Of a stretch of DNA of 64,000 nucleotides, positions 35,337 through 44,209 are shown piece after piece. The notes under the pieces were generated by a model. It ran no database searches and was not told the origin of the DNA. It worked only from the letters and a program-made list of their open reading frames with translations. Each line of letters begins with the position of its first letter. Within the stretch, counting starts at the first letter, position 1. The DNA comes from Candidatus Sphingomonas colombiensis (GTDB lineage: Bacteria > Pseudomonadota > Alphaproteobacteria > Sphingomonadales > Sphingomonadaceae). The DNA lies in contig CP119315.1 in NCBI GenBank assembly GCA_029202845.1, positions 3,317,001-3,381,000 on the forward strand, given 5' to 3'. The position numbers and the translations under genes are program-made.

Positions 35337-36113
35337 ATGGCCGACGAAAATCCCAATCGAAACGTCGCGTTGCTGATCGACGCGGACAATGCGTCATGGC
35401 ACGCGATCGATCCGGTGCTGACCGTTCTGGCGGAGCTTGGCAGCGTCAATGTCCGGCGCGTCTATGGCAATTGGACCAAGCCGGGGCTGAAGGGCTGGCG
35501 CGACATGACCGTGAAATACGGCATCGAGCCACAGCAGCAGTTCGACCTGACCAAGGGCAAGAACGCGACCGATATGAAGATGACGATCGACGCGATGGAT
35601 CTGCTCTATCGTGGGCGGGTGCAGGCGTTCGGCATCATGTCTTCCGACAGCGATTTCATGCCGCTGGCGATGCGCATCCGACAGGATGGGCACGACGTTT
35701 ACGGTTTCGGATCGAGCAAGACGCCACAGGCGTTCCAGAATGCGTGCAGCCGCTTCATCGATGTCGACAAGCTGATGGCGGCCCCCGCACCAACCGCGCC
35801 CCCTGCGGCGACAGCTGCAGCGGCGGCCACCACTACCGCCGCTCCGGCCCCGCAATCCGCCAATGGCGGCGGACGCAAGGCCGATGTCGATCCCGATCTG
35901 GTGAAGCTGCTGATCGACGCTTACGACAATGTGAAGCGCGATGAGCGCGGCTTCGTCAGCCTGTCGGCAATGGGCCAGCTTGCGGCGAACCGATCGAGTT
36001 TCGACGTCCGCAACTATGGTTTCAAGCGCCTGTCGGACCTGATCCAGTCGGTCCCGAATTTCGCGACGGAGCGCCGCGACGATGGCCGCGTCTTCGTCCG
36101 TCGCCTCCGCTAA
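35337..36113 (+). CDS. NYN-domain putative RNase with C-terminal OST-HTH/LOTUS domain
   Basis: A 258-aa protein. The N-terminal NYN/PIN-like nuclease fold has Asp residues in ALLIDADNASW, TKGKNATDMKMTIDAMDL and GIMSSDSDFMPLA, the expected metal-binding acids. A low-complexity Ala/Thr/Pro linker (about 143-175) joins it to an OST-HTH domain (DPDLVKLLIDAYDNV through DGRVFVRRL), which in other proteins binds RNA. It is likely an RNA-processing or quality-control nuclease; the target is unknown. Confidence 0.9.
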   Translation: MADENPNRNVALLIDADNASWHAIDPVLTVLAELGSVNVRRVYGNWTKPGLKGWRDMTVKYGIEPQQQFDLTKGKNATDMKMTIDAMDLLYRGRVQAFGIMSSDSDFMPLAMRIRQDGHDVYGFGSSKTPQAFQNACSRFIDVDKLMAAPAPTAPPAATAAAAATTTAAPAPQSANGGGRKADVDPDLVKLLIDAYDNVKRDERGFVSLSAMGQLAANRSSFDVRNYGFKRLSDLIQSVPNFATERRDDGRVFVRRLR

Positions 36114-36149
36114 ATTGTTCTGATCGGGCTCGCGCCCAAGGGAGTTATC

Positions 36150-37772
36150 ATGCGTCTTCTTCCCCTTCTTGCCCTGACTGTCGCACTTGCCGCGCCGGCG
36201 GCGGCACAGACCGATCCGCAGCGTCTGTCCGATATGGTGCGCACGCTCGCCTCGCCTGAATTCGGCGGCCGGGCGCCGGGCACCGCCGGGGAAAAGACGA
36301 CGATCGACTGGCTGGTTCAGCAGTTAAAGACGCTCGGGCTCGAACCGGGCGCCAGCAATGGCGGCTGGGTGCAACAGGTGCCGCTGATCCACACGCGGAT
36401 CGGCGACGGCACGATCAGCGCGGGCGATATGCCGCTGGTGCAGGGCACGGACGTAGCCATGACGACTGTGCGCGGCGATCAGCGCATCGCGATCAAAGAC
36501 GCGCCGATGGTGTTCGTCGGCTATGGCGTCTCCGCGCCCGAGGCGAAATGGGATGATTTCAAGGGCGTGGACGTGCGCGGCAAGGTCGTCGTGTTCCTCG
36601 TCAACGATCCCGATTTCGTCGCCAGGCCCGGTGAGGACGCGGTGGGTCGCTTCGGCGGCAACCGCATGACCTATTACGGTCGCTGGACGTATAAATATGA
36701 GGAAGCCGCGCGGCGCGGCGCGGTGGCCGCGCTAATCGTCCATGATACTGACGCGGCAGGCTATCCATGGTCAACCGCCAATGCCTCGAATGGCGAGAAT
36801 TACGATATCGTGCGCGGGGCGGACGACCAGCGCGTGCCGCTGCAAGGCTGGCTCGCGCATGACGCGGCGGATCGGCTGTTTACGGCGGCCGGGCTCGATC
36901 TAGCGAAACTCCGCGTCGAGGCGCGCTCGGCATCGTTCCGCCCCGTCGAGATGAAGCCGCGCTTTTCGGCCGATCTGCCCGTGACGGCTGAGCGGATCGA
37001 GAGCGCCAACGTGCTCGCCAAGATCCCCGGTGCGAAACGTCCCGACGAAACCGTGATGTTCGGCGCGCACTGGGACGCCTATGGCGAAGGCCCAGCGGAC
37101 GCCAATGGCAAGACGCTGCGTCCCGGCGCCAATGACGATGCGCTCGGCTCCGCCGGCGTGCTGGAGTTGGCACGCCAGTTCAAGGCCGCGCCGAAGCCGG
37201 ATCGCACGCTCGTCTTTGCATTGTGGACGGGTGAGGAACGCGGGCTGCTCGGCTCCGAATATTATGCTGCGCATCCAGTCTATCCGCTGGCCAAGACCGC
37301 CGCCAACCTGACGCTCGATATCCTCCAGACAGCGGGGCCGGCGAAGGATGTGACCTTGGTGGGCGCGGGCAATTCTTCGCTCGACACGTTGCTCGCCGCC
37401 GCTGCCAAGGCGCAGGGACGCACGATCACCCCCGAAACCGCCAGCGAGCGCGGTCTGTTCTATCGCGCCGACCATTTCTCGGTCGTGCGGCGCGGGGTGC
37501 CCTCGATGATCTTGATGGCATTGGGCGGCGCGCCGGACCTGAAGGCTGGCGGTCTCCCCGCCGGGCAGAAGTGGCTCGACGCTTACATGGCCTGCTATCA
37601 CAAAACCTGTGACACTTGGTCGCCGGACTGGAACCTTGGCGGCGCGGCGCAGGACGTCGATCTGTTCTACACGATGGGCAAGCAGCTCTCGAAAACCGGC
37701 GTGTGGCCGACGTGGAGCGCGGGCAGCGAATTCCTCGCGCTGCGCAACAAAAGCGCCGCAGAGCGAAAATAG
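36150..37772 (+). CDS. Secreted M28 family zinc aminopeptidase
   Basis: A 540-aa protein. The signal peptide is MRLLPLLALTVALAAPAAA. A PA-like inserted domain (about 115-255) interrupts the N-terminal half. The M28 catalytic core has AHWDAYG (His, Asp), PGANDDALGSAGVLELARQ (bridging Asp), WTGEERGLLGSEYY (catalytic Glu and ligand) and a later YRADHFSVVRRGVPS (His). It starts with ATG after GGGAG about 6 nt upstream. It is probably a periplasmic or exported aminopeptidase. Confidence 0.93.
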   Translation: MRLLPLLALTVALAAPAAAQTDPQRLSDMVRTLASPEFGGRAPGTAGEKTTIDWLVQQLKTLGLEPGASNGGWVQQVPLIHTRIGDGTISAGDMPLVQGTDVAMTTVRGDQRIAIKDAPMVFVGYGVSAPEAKWDDFKGVDVRGKVVVFLVNDPDFVARPGEDAVGRFGGNRMTYYGRWTYKYEEAARRGAVAALIVHDTDAAGYPWSTANASNGENYDIVRGADDQRVPLQGWLAHDAADRLFTAAGLDLAKLRVEARSASFRPVEMKPRFSADLPVTAERIESANVLAKIPGAKRPDETVMFGAHWDAYGEGPADANGKTLRPGANDDALGSAGVLELARQFKAAPKPDRTLVFALWTGEERGLLGSEYYAAHPVYPLAKTAANLTLDILQTAGPAKDVTLVGAGNSSLDTLLAAAAKAQGRTITPETASERGLFYRADHFSVVRRGVPSMILMALGGAPDLKAGGLPAGQKWLDAYMACYHKTCDTWSPDWNLGGAAQDVDLFYTMGKQLSKTGVWPTWSAGSEFLALRNKSAAERK

Positions 37773-37973
37773 GCACGACGGGGGCCGGTCGGCATATCAG
37801 TCGCTCGTCGCGGCGGCACGGTATTCCCGGCCGCCGCCGCCGCCCGCTCCCGACACAGGGGATTTGGCGCGATAGGCACGGAGCGTCGTTCCTCCGCATA
37901 TCGGATCGACCCAGCCGAGTTGAATTCTGCTACGCCAACGAAATCGCGCCCCGCCACCTTGAGGATCGATACG

Positions 37974-39180
37974 GTGAACCCGGTTTACGCCACGATGGCC
38001 ACGACCATCTTCGAGGAAATGTCGGCGCTTGCGCGCGAGACCGGCGCGATCAACCTCGGGCAGGGTTTCCCCGATACGGTGGGACCGAAAGAACTGTTGC
38101 AGGCTGCGGCGGACGCCGTGCTGGCGGGCCCGAACCAATATCCGCCATCGCCCGGCCTGCCGGTATTGCGGGAGGCGGTCGCGGCGCATTACCGGCGCTT
38201 TCAGTCGCTCGACATCCGCTCGCAAGACGTGCTCGTCACCTCTGGCGCGACCGAGGCGATCGCCGCCGCGCTGCTCGCGATCGTTTCGACCGGCGACGAA
38301 GTAATCCTGTTCGAGCCAATGTACGATGCCTATCGGCCGTTGATCGAGCGCGCAGGCGGGGTGGCGCGGCCCGTGACGCTGCGCCCGCCGGGCTGGCGTT
38401 TGCCGATTGACGATGTCGCAGCCGCGATCGGGACCGCGCACGCGAGCAATCGTGCTGAACAATCCCAATAATCCCGCCGCCCGCGTATTCTCGCATGAGG
38501 AATTGATCGCGCTGGCGGATTTATGCGTCTCGCGCGATCTCATCGCGATCTGCGACGAGGTGTGGGAGCATGTCGTGTTCGATCGCGCTGCGCATGTGCC
38601 GATGATCGACCTGCCCGGCATGGCAAAGCGCGCAGTGAAGATCGGTTCGGCGGGCAAGATCTTCGGCCTGACCGGCTGGAAAGTCGGTTTCGTCATCGCT
38701 GCACCGGAACTGCTGCAACCGATCGCACGCGCGCATCAATTCCTGACCTTCACCACAGCGCCCTGCCTGCAAATAGCTGTAGCGCACGGCCTTGGTCTCG
38801 AAGACGATTTCTTCACGCGCTCCCGCGCCGATCTCGAGCGCTCGCGCGACTATCTCGTCACGTTGCTGGCAGAAGCGGGGTTCACGACATTGCCGAGCGA
38901 GGGCACCTATTTCGTGACGGTCGATCTCAACGCCTCGGGGATAGACGGCGAGGACGATGCCCTCGCCCGCCGTATCCTGCACGAGGCCGGCGTCGCGAGC
39001 ATCCCGCTTTCGCCGTTTTACGTCAGCGGGAACGCGCCGCGCGGCCTTATCCGCCTGTGCTTTGCCAAGCCGGACGACGTGCTGGCCGACGCATGCGACC
39101 GGCTTGGCAAATGGCTGGCGGATCAAAAGCCGCCGGGTCGGCCTAAAGCGCGGCCAGCGCTGCCTGCAGCAATTGCGTGA
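37974..39180 (+). pseudogene. Class I/II PLP aminotransferase, interrupted by one frameshift
   Basis: Two overlapping frames together make one enzyme. The first holds TIFEEMSALARETGAINLGQGFPD and SGATEAIAAAL; the second continues with RAIVLNNPNNPAARV, ICDEVWEHVVFD and the PLP lysine in GSAGKIFGLTGWKVGF. The frame changes at GGGA, 38430-38433: removing one base restores AAIGPRTRAIVLNNP. The start is GTG at 37974 with GAGG about 9 nt upstream. The break is either a real inactivating insertion or a sequencing error. The family (kynurenine/methionine aminotransferase-like) uses 2-oxoacid acceptors. The 3' end overlaps the convergent lipoprotein gene. Confidence 0.88.
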
Positions 39181-40399
39181 ACGCGGTAATCGCGGCGGAA
39201 ATCTCCGAGGTTGTCGCCGCCCGCTTAACCGAGGTGTTGCTGGTCGTCGTCACGCTTGATGTGAGGAGATAGCTGCCGGCATAATTGTTACTGACAACGC
39301 CTCCTCCGGCCTTAACCATAATCCAATTGTCGGTTACGCCATCGCCATTGAGGCGGATCAGCAGCCTGTTGCTGTCGATCTTCAGATTCTGGATCGGGTC
39401 CTGCGCACTAATGCCGTGCCACCCCGTGCCAATCAGCACATTGTTGCGGATCGTAACGTTCGAATAGCCACGCCCCTGCGTATAGAGGCCAGCCTCGTCG
39501 CGCATGAAGACGCCCTGGGTATGGAAATTGGGGCCGGGATCGACAAAATTATCCTCGATCAGCACGTCGCGCGCGCCGTGATCGCCCGCGAGTGTCAGGC
39601 CCGCAGTAAATAACTGAACCGCATCCGCATGGTCGCCGGGGGCCGGCCGATACGGGCCGAACTTGTTCCGCGCCACCACAGCCGTGGTCACACCGACGAG
39701 CTGAACGCCCTCGCGCACGTTCTGGAACGTGGTGTCCGATACCTCCACGTTGGTCGTGCGGAGGAAAGCCATGAAGTTGGCGATATCGGTGAACGACGAT
39801 TTCTGAACGGTGACATTGTTGCCGCCGCGCACGCTGATCGACGCATATGTCAGCTGCCCGTCTGGCCCATACCCACCAGTCCAGGTGGTGCTGACGAAGT
39901 GCAGGCCGTCCGGCTGATATGCGAGCACGATCGCACCACGCGGATCGTCGGTCGCCGCCGGGGCGAAACGCGTTCCGGAGAAGGTGACATTTTGCCACTG
40001 ATCCAGCGTGATCGCACTGAAAACGCCACCCTTGATGGTGACATTCGCGAGCCCCTTGTAACGCGCGAACGTCACCGGCCGATTGCCAAGGTCGATCGTG
40101 CTGCCGGGCTTCGCCGCTTTCAGCATCGCGGTCCATTCGGCCGCGCTGATCGGCGTGCCGGGTGCGGAAGGGGGAGTGACGACAACCACGGGAGGGGGCG
40201 TTGGCGTCGGAGTCGGAGTCGGAGTTGGCGTAGGTGTGGGGGTCGGCGTTGGTGTTGTTGTGAGCGTTGTGTTCGGCCCTTTTCCGGCGGGGGGCGCCGC
40301 GATCGATATGACGGAGTCGGAATTGGCAGCCGCGTTCGTGCCACCGCAACCAGCGAGCGGAATCAGCGCCACCAGCGCCGGGAATAGCGTGTGCTTCAT
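39143..40399 (-). CDS. Beta-helix (pectate-lyase-like) lipoprotein with Thr-Pro linker
   Basis: A 418-aa protein. The lipobox LAGCGG follows a short hydrophobic segment (Cys about residue 18), predicting a lipid-anchored protein. A long (TP)n linker is followed by a right-handed parallel beta-helix region (about 100-375) with repeated strands such as ANVTIKGGVF, QNVTFSGTRF, NNVTVQKSSF, TNVEVSDTTF and SNVTIRNNVL. This fold is found in polysaccharide lyases and binding proteins. Catalytic residues cannot be assigned, so activity is unproven. It overlaps the broken aminotransferase tail-to-tail by 38 bp. Confidence 0.82.
   Translation of the reverse strand: MKHTLFPALVALIPLAGCGGTNAAANSDSVISIAAPPAGKGPNTTLTTTPTPTPTPTPTPTPTPTPTPPPVVVVTPPSAPGTPISAAEWTAMLKAAKPGSTIDLGNRPVTFARYKGLANVTIKGGVFSAITLDQWQNVTFSGTRFAPAATDDPRGAIVLAYQPDGLHFVSTTWTGGYGPDGQLTYASISVRGGNNVTVQKSSFTDIANFMAFLRTTNVEVSDTTFQNVREGVQLVGVTTAVVARNKFGPYRPAPGDHADAVQLFTAGLTLAGDHGARDVLIEDNFVDPGPNFHTQGVFMRDEAGLYTQGRGYSNVTIRNNVLIGTGWHGISAQDPIQNLKIDSNRLLIRLNGDGVTDNWIMVKAGGGVVSNNYAGSYLLTSSVTTTSNTSVKRAATTSEISAAITAFTQLLQAALAAL
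40196..40262 (-). repeat. 6-bp tandem coding repeat (Thr-Pro linker)
   Basis: About eleven slightly degenerate copies of a hexamer of the type GTCGGA/GTTGGC on the plus strand encode the alternating Thr-Pro linker of the beta-helix lipoprotein. Copy number may vary between strains through slippage, changing linker length in steps of two residues without shifting the frame. Confidence 0.8.
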
Positions 40400-40669
40400 G
40401 CAGTTCTTTTTAGGGACGAGTCGTTAATTCGCGGTCACCGCCGCGATGACGATTTCTGAAGAATCGTCGGAGACTGTATGATTGTATGATCTCCGCTGAC
40501 CCTGCGAAAGGCGGATCAACGGCGGATTTCATCGCGCTTTCGCGCCGGGTTCGATTCGAATGCCTCGGATAATCGTCCTCGTCTAAGCCGGTTCCCCTGC
40601 CCCGTCCGCCCAGATATTAAAGGAGGAGCTGGGGCAACGCGGCTTAGCCGGGCCGATGCACTTCTGCGC
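40400..40669. other. Intergenic region with inverted and direct repeats
   Basis: The 270-bp gap lies between the M20 gene and the beta-helix lipoprotein gene, both on the minus strand. It contains a perfect 7-bp hairpin, GACGATT (40448-40454) with AATCGTC (40462-40468), a tandem duplicate TGTATGAT at 40475-40490, and an imperfect long inverted repeat, CTAAGCCGGTTCCCC (40583-40597) with GGGGCAACGCGGCTTAG (40631-40647). The last could end M20 transcripts; the others lie in the lipoprotein 5' region. No gene was seen in it. Confidence 0.5.
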
Positions 40670-42193
40670 CTAACGGATCGCGGCGACCTCATAGAGAAAG
40701 TCGGCGAACCCCAATGCGGCGCCGTCGATGCCCTGCACCTTGGGGTTGCTGCTCTCGATCACATAATATTCGTCCGGTGCGTGCGCGCCATTGCCGTGGC
40801 CAAGGCCAAACTGGCCGGCGGGCAGGCTGACGGGCGCATCGGTGAACGTGCAGCCCGGCCACGAGCCGGCAAGGCGCGGGTACACTGTCACCTTCGCGCC
40901 CGCGCGCTCATAAACCGCCTTTTGAGCGCGGACGATCAGCGCATCCTCTGCCGTCTCCGTGGGATTATACCCACCCGATACATTGACCTCGATATCGCCG
41001 AAGCCGTGCTTGGCCAGATGCGCCTTCAGCTTGGCGATCGTATCGTCCTTGGTCATGTTCGGCACTAGGCGCATGTCGATCTTGGCGACCGCGCGACTGG
41101 GCAGGATCGTCTTGCCGCCGGGGCCGGTGTAGCCCGCGACGAGCCCTTCGATGTTGATCGTCGGGACGGATGCAAGGCGCTCGAGCGACTTTTGCCACGG
41201 CTCGTCATAGGCCCAGCGCGTAACCCCGGCGGCCTTCATCGCCTCGCTCTCGCTGGTCCGCGCGGCGGTGTCGGCAATCAGCGCCTTCTCGCGCGCGCTC
41301 AATGGGCGCACGTGATCCATGAAGCCCTCGATCGCGGGCATATTGCCATCCGGCGTGACAAGCGTGTTGAGCGCGGCCACCAGATGCCAGGCGGGGCTGT
41401 CGACATGCGCTTTCTGGCTGGAATGGAGATCGCGCACCGGGCCGCGCCCCCATTTCTCGCCGCTGGCCACCAGTTCCAGCTCCACAACGCCCTTCGCGCC
41501 CAGATTGATGGCAACGCCGCCATCGCTTCCCTGCCAGCCGGTGGGGATGATGACACCGACGCATTTCTTGAGCGCGGCCAGCACGTCGGGGCGTTGAACG
41601 AACTGCGAGAAATGCGGGCTGCCGATCTCCTCCTCACCCTCCGCGACGAGCACCAGATTGACCGGCGGTTTGCGTCCGGCGGACTTGAACGCGTGCAGCG
41701 CCGCGAGGAAAGCGCTTTCCGGCCCCTTCTGATTCACCGCGCCGCGCCCCATGACGACCTTGCCGTAACCGGGCTTGTCGACGATCCGCGCCTCCAGCGG
41801 CGGCGATGACCATTCGGCAGGATCGAATTGTTTCACGTCGTACATGAAATAGATCGCGAGCCAGCGTTTCGCGCCATTATCCATTGTCGCGAACACACCG
41901 GGGCCGCCGTCGGTGGGCACAACCTCGGCCTTCTTGAAACCCGCATCGAGCGCGAGCTTCATCATATATTCCGCGCCACCCGGCATGTTCCGGTTCTCGG
42001 CGGCGATCGAGGGGTTGGCGATCCAGTCCTGCAACCGCTTTACGGAGGCGTCGTGATTGGCCGCGATCGCCTTCCTGAGCGCCTCCATGTCCCCCGACGC
42101 GGCGAGTGCCCCGCCGGGCGCCAGCAGCGCGGCCCCCGCAGCCGCCCCTTGCAGCAGCGCGCGGCGATCGATCGAAATCGATGATTCGGTCAC
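40670..42193 (-). CDS. Exported M20-family metallo-hydrolase homologue with altered metal-ligand positions
   Basis: A 507-aa protein. A twin-arginine-like signal, SIDRRALLQGAAAGAALLA, suggests Tat export. The core is M20/DapE-like: VAEGEEEIGSPHF (catalytic Glu region), a lid domain, and a C-terminal His in GHGNGAHAPDEYY. The usual ligand motifs are changed: M117 (YFMYDV) stands where most members have His in GHxDV, and N154 (GRGAVNQKG) where the bridging Asp is usual. The start is GTG at 42193 with GGGAGG six bases upstream; the longer ATG frame lacks such a site. Confidence 0.85.
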   Translation of the reverse strand: MTESSISIDRRALLQGAAAGAALLAPGGALAASGDMEALRKAIAANHDASVKRLQDWIANPSIAAENRNMPGGAEYMMKLALDAGFKKAEVVPTDGGPGVFATMDNGAKRWLAIYFMYDVKQFDPAEWSSPPLEARIVDKPGYGKVVMGRGAVNQKGPESAFLAALHAFKSAGRKPPVNLVLVAEGEEEIGSPHFSQFVQRPDVLAALKKCVGVIIPTGWQGSDGGVAINLGAKGVVELELVASGEKWGRGPVRDLHSSQKAHVDSPAWHLVAALNTLVTPDGNMPAIEGFMDHVRPLSAREKALIADTAARTSESEAMKAAGVTRWAYDEPWQKSLERLASVPTINIEGLVAGYTGPGGKTILPSRAVAKIDMRLVPNMTKDDTIAKLKAHLAKHGFGDIEVNVSGGYNPTETAEDALIVRAQKAVYERAGAKVTVYPRLAGSWPGCTFTDAPVSLPAGQFGLGHGNGAHAPDEYYVIESSNPKVQGIDGAALGFADFLYEVAAIR

Positions 42194-42407
42194 AGCAATC
42201 CTCCCGTTATCGCTTTGTCGGAAGAAAACGTTGTAATGCCGTCTGCGTCCAGCCTTTTTTGGCTGTGCCACGCACGATGCCCAGGCGAACGGCGCGCATT
42301 CCCCGCATGATGCTCAAGCTTTCAAAGAGGATCGCTCGCTCCAAACCGCGCTCCCCATAGGGAGAAGGCCGCAGCCCCGAACCCCGGTCACGCGAACAGT
42401 GTCGCTG
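42194..42407. other. Intergenic stretch upstream of the M20 gene
   Basis: This 214-bp stretch carries the M20 Shine-Dalgarno (42200-42205 on the minus strand) at one end. It includes a run CTCCCCATAGGGAG (42350-42363), a small palindrome of a type common between genes. The open frames crossing it are read-through from the TonB-receptor remnant and show no domain. No further gene was seen. Confidence 0.5.
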
Positions 42408-42591
42408 GAAGGAAAATCTGGCGCCGACCGTATAGATACGGCCGATCGTATCGTAGAGCGCCCGCGTCGTGCCATAGCCCCCGACGCGCCCCAGCGCCTG
42501 CGGAATGGTGGAGATGCTGACACCGCCCGACGGCGTGGGTCGTCTCCACAACGTATAGTTATGAGCCGCCCACGCCTGGCCGCCCACGCCA
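42408..42591 (-). pseudogene. C-terminal remnant of a TonB-dependent receptor
   Basis: The reading frame shows STIPQALGRVGGYGTTRALY, then DTIGRIYTVGARFSF. This matches the closing strand of outer-membrane TonB-dependent receptors, which end in an aromatic residue (here F). Here the F codon at 42408 is followed by CAG rather than a stop, so the frame runs on into unrelated sequence, and no barrel lies upstream because the serine hydrolase gene begins immediately. It is a deletion scar of a lost receptor next to hydrolase genes. Confidence 0.65.
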
Positions 42592-43932
42592 TCAATTCAC
42601 CTTGCGGAAATGCAATCCTTCGGCGCGATCGGTGCCGACGGTAAATCCGCGGCCATCGGCATCGAAAACCAACGTCGCGCCGTCACCCGTCCAACTCTCG
42701 CCCGCACCGCGTGTCAGTTCGAGCGGCTCTCCCTGCGGCTTATACGTCGAGCTGATCCCAGCGGTCAGCTTATCGCCATCAAATACAATATCATAACTCG
42801 ATTTCAGCTCGTCCGAGACATAGCGGCCGGGCGCAGGCTTTCGCGGCGCGGCAAGGAAGTGGCCGTCAACGATATTCGCGACAGCATCGGCCTTGTCCTG
42901 CGACACCCAGTCGCCACGATTGCAAAGCACGACGATCGATAATTTGCGGTCTGGAAAACGCTCATAATGCGTCTTGAAAGCCTCGGCGGCGCCGCCGTGT
43001 TGAATGATCTTCTGGCCGCCGCGCATCCCCATCTGAAGGCCCCCCGCATAGGCCAGCCCGCTGCGTTGCTCGATAGCAGGCGCGCCATTGGTAAAGGCAC
43101 CGGGCGTGAGCATGATCGCCTGCACTGCGGGCGTCCACACCTTGTGACCGACGGTCAGATCATAATCATATTTGGCGAAATCATTGATCGAGATGAGCAA
43201 TCCACCCGAGCCGCTGAAATAGGGATAGGTGTCGCGAACGGCGTAGCCATCCCCCTTCGGATTATAGCCATGGGCGAAATTGGCCAGATCGGGGCGGCGA
43301 TCATTCATGAACATCGCCCGCTTCATCCCCAGCGGTTTCATCACCGCCTGCGCCGCATAATCCGCAAACGGCATCCCGGAGACGCGCTCGACGATTTCCG
43401 CCAGCAGCAGATAGCCGCCATTGGAATAGGTATAGGACGTGCCCGGCGTAAAGTTGGTGCCCTTTTGCGCGAACAGCAGATCGAGCCCCTGCGCCTTCGT
43501 CATTTCGTTCGCACCCGCCGCCCCGGCAAAGCGCATCAGCGTCAGTGAATCGCGTATTCCCGAAGTATGATGGATCAGCATCCGCACCGTGATCGGCGCG
43601 TCGTAGCGCGGCAATTCCGGCAGGTATTTGCGAACATCGTCATCCAGCCCGATCTTGCCCCGCTCGATCAACGTCGCCGCCGCCAGAGCGGTGAACTGCT
43701 TCGAGACGGACGCCGCATAGAACAACGTATCGGCGTCAATCGGCTTGCGCATTTCAAGGTCCGCCATTCCGGCCGCGGTGGTGAACAGCGTCTTCCCATC
43801 CCGGAATGCCCCCACCGCGCACCCCGGCGCATTCGCCCCTTTGGGATCGGTGACAATGTCCCGCGTCGCGGAGACATTGGGGGCCGGCGCGGAGGCCAGA
43901 CTGGCAAGGGCAAGAACGGCGGCCAATTTCAT
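42592..43932 (-). CDS. Secreted beta-lactamase-fold serine hydrolase
   Basis: A 446-aa protein. A signal-like N terminus MKLAAVLALASLASA is followed by a class C beta-lactamase/D-aminopeptidase-type domain. The catalytic S75 and K78 are in AASVSKQF, the second motif is Y169-S-N171 (YTYSNGG), and the third motif is HGG (IIQHGGAAEAF, about residue 318). A C-terminal beta-rich domain (about 360-446) resembles the lipocalin-like tail common in this family. Substrates may be peptides, esters or cell-wall pieces; none can be assigned. It is divergent from the deacylase gene. Confidence 0.88.
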   Translation of the reverse strand: MKLAAVLALASLASAPAPNVSATRDIVTDPKGANAPGCAVGAFRDGKTLFTTAAGMADLEMRKPIDADTLFYAASVSKQFTALAAATLIERGKIGLDDDVRKYLPELPRYDAPITVRMLIHHTSGIRDSLTLMRFAGAAGANEMTKAQGLDLLFAQKGTNFTPGTSYTYSNGGYLLLAEIVERVSGMPFADYAAQAVMKPLGMKRAMFMNDRRPDLANFAHGYNPKGDGYAVRDTYPYFSGSGGLLISINDFAKYDYDLTVGHKVWTPAVQAIMLTPGAFTNGAPAIEQRSGLAYAGGLQMGMRGGQKIIQHGGAAEAFKTHYERFPDRKLSIVVLCNRGDWVSQDKADAVANIVDGHFLAAPRKPAPGRYVSDELKSSYDIVFDGDKLTAGISSTYKPQGEPLELTRGAGESWTGDGATLVFDADGRGFTVGTDRAEGLHFRKVN

Positions 43933-44209
43933 TCATCTTCTCCCGGACATCCACTGCGCGGCAAACGACGCCCGGTTGCACCCATCGTCAAATAGTATTT
44001 CCGATGAACGGCATAGCCTGCAGTTATTATCGCCTGGACTAGACAACACCGGCTGATGATCCGCCGCTCCGCGCTCGCGCCGGGCCCCGGTTTACGGAGC
44101 AGCGCATAACCGCAGTCTATATGACCGCCAATCCTTGTGATCGGTCGGCACCTTCCTATCCTTCGCTTCAAATTGCACTATCACCCGAATATTGTTGAGG
44201 GGGATAGGA
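43933..44209. promoter_or_regulatory. Divergent intergenic region between hydrolase and deacylase genes
   Basis: The 277-bp gap must hold promoters for both divergent genes. A moderately AT-rich patch at about 43988-44045 (ATAGTATTTCC, GTTATTATCG) is the likeliest promoter location. The deacylase Shine-Dalgarno TGAGGGGG is at its right edge. No clear operator palindrome or further gene was found. Confidence 0.45.

Noticed and set aside
37797..37925. Short minus-strand frame upstream of the broken aminotransferase
   Set aside because: It reads as a Gly-rich tail continuing a shadow frame; no start, ribosome site or family match.
40540..40570. tRNA-like GGTTCGATTC
   Set aside because: The flanking bases do not form a T-arm stem and no acceptor or anticodon arms fit around it.
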